A stretch of DNA of 7,137 nucleotides from DAOVQB01 sp023128935 (GTDB lineage Bacteria > Eisenbacteria > RBG-16-71-46 > CAIMUX01 > WJJG01), in NCBI GenBank assembly GCA_030628905.1, contig DAOVQB010000222.1, positions 1 through 7,137 of the forward strand, in the 5' to 3' direction. The notes beneath the pieces are model-generated. The model saw nothing but the letters and a program-made list of their open reading frames with translations. It was not told the DNA's origin and did no database searches. Below, one piece after another: positions 6,901-7,137 of this stretch. Every line of letters begins with the position of its first letter. The first letter of the stretch is position 1. Position numbers and translations under genes: made by a program.

Positions 6901-6935
6901 CACATACACTCTCTCCCATCTCACCAGGCCCCTGA

Positions 6936-7137
6936 TCAGTCGAGATCACTCGCGAACCTGCTTGAGCAACCACCCGTCTTGAGCAACCACCCGTCTAACT
7001 TCTTATCATGCCAGAGCTTATGGCATGTACTGCACAAAGTGGTAAGGTTGTTGGGGTGGTTCGTACCACCGAGCTCGCGCGGAATGATGTGATGAACCTC
7101 CATGAAGCACGTATTCCTGCATCCAGGGGCCTGGCAG
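6936..7137 (-). CDS. HNH endonuclease, C-terminal end only (start lies beyond the right edge)
   Basis: The - strand reading frame entering at 7136 encodes 66 visible residues before a TGA at 6938-6936. It begins CQAPGC, followed by VHHIIPRELGGTNHPNNL and LCSTCHKLWHD. This is a beta-beta-alpha-metal HNH nuclease core: paired His at visible residues 15-16, Asn30, His39 (and His43), with structural zinc cysteines C1/C6 and C35/C38. Such domains cut DNA and end many mobile-element, phage-related and DUF222-type proteins; the N-terminal part that would identify the type is outside the window. The gene converges on the M28 peptidase gene. Its last codons are altered by a 17-bp duplication (6961-6994). 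Without that duplication the frame would end in LLKQVRE at a TGA at 6948-6946, so the present tail (after LLK) is probably secondary. Only two or three C-terminal residues beyond the core are affected in function-relevant distance, so activity may survive. Confidence 0.8.
   Translation of the reverse strand, partial: CQAPGCRNTCFMEVHHIIPRELGGTNHPNNLTTLCSTCHKLWHDKKLDGWLLKTGGCSSRFASDLD
6961..6994. repeat. Perfect 17-bp tandem duplication in the HNH gene tail
   Basis: CTTGAGCAACCACCCGT occurs twice back to back (6961-6977, 6978-6994) with no mismatch. Since 17 is not a multiple of 3, it shifts the frame of the - strand HNH gene near its end. Confidence 0.95.

Larger units (their letters stand above)
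6530..6935. other. Gap between the M28 gene and the converging HNH gene, no convincing gene
   Basis: This stretch separates two genes that point towards each other. It holds a perfect 18-bp palindrome (6560-6577) followed by a 14-bp imperfect repeat of GCCGAGCG, a perfect 25-bp tandem duplication (6636-6685), the palindrome GCCAGGAACCTGGC at 6755-6768, and an 11-bp inverted repeat (6858-6900). Frames on either strand here read through the duplications without recognisable domains. A - strand frame (6905 to 6555) with a lipobox-like start is discussed as a finding and not called as a gene. Confidence 0.6.

Noticed and set aside
6636..6994. CRISPR array
   Set aside because: The repeats are two-copy, directly adjacent without spacers, and unrelated to one another.
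7055..7070. Hairpin GGTGGT-TCGT-ACCACC as a terminator
   Set aside because: It lies inside the HNH coding region, encoding Gly-Gly-Thr-Asn-His of the conserved core, and has no T-run.
6583..7092. A 169-codon + strand frame in the right-hand gap
   Set aside because: It runs antisense through the HNH core, which has clear family motifs, and through two tandem duplications; it has no recognisable domain or good ribosome binding site.

Overview
The window is a GC-rich bacterial segment. Three long genes lie head to tail on the + strand, and the end of a fourth gene runs in from the right edge on the - strand. A lipoprotein signal on one protein and an export signal on another point to a Gram-negative-type envelope. 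The protein types (a NifS/SCLY-SelD fusion, an exported M1-like peptidase, an M28 peptidase with a PDZ domain) would fit a deltaproteobacterial, planctomycete or FCB/uncultured-phylum genome. The sequence alone does not fix the taxon.

Layout. 1-150: a GC-rich, fold-prone leader of unclear origin. 151-2388: a two-domain selenium enzyme, an N-terminal PLP-dependent selenocysteine lyase/cysteine desulfurase joined to a complete C-terminal selenophosphate synthetase (SelD). 2389-2507: a gap holding three degenerate repeat units and a perfect TATAAT. 2508-5087: an exported M1-like zinc metallopeptidase. 5088-5164: a short gap made of a near-perfect 49-bp tandem repeat that begins inside the preceding gene and ends in the ribosome binding site of the next. 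5165-6529: an outer-membrane-type lipoprotein with an M28 zinc peptidase domain and a PDZ domain. 6530-6935: a non-coding or weakly coding stretch with palindromes and a perfect 25-bp tandem duplication. 6936-7137 (- strand): the C-terminal end of an HNH endonuclease, whose tail carries a perfect 17-bp tandem duplication.

How the genes could work together. The fusion joins two consecutive steps of selenium use: freeing reduced selenium from selenocysteine (or sulfur from cysteine), then activating selenide with ATP to selenophosphate. A direct hand-off between the two active sites is the natural reading. The two peptidases act outside the cytoplasm and probably degrade proteins or peptides; they are co-directional with the fusion, but nothing visible ties them to selenium. 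No selA, selB, selC or ybbB is visible, so the fate of the selenophosphate (selenoprotein or selenouridine) cannot be told.

The most unusual general feature is how often short two- or three-copy tandem duplications occur (periods of about 35, 27, 49, 25 and 17 bp, with unrelated sequences). They lie in or at the edges of genes, and some alter a stop region, a ribosome binding site or a C-terminus.
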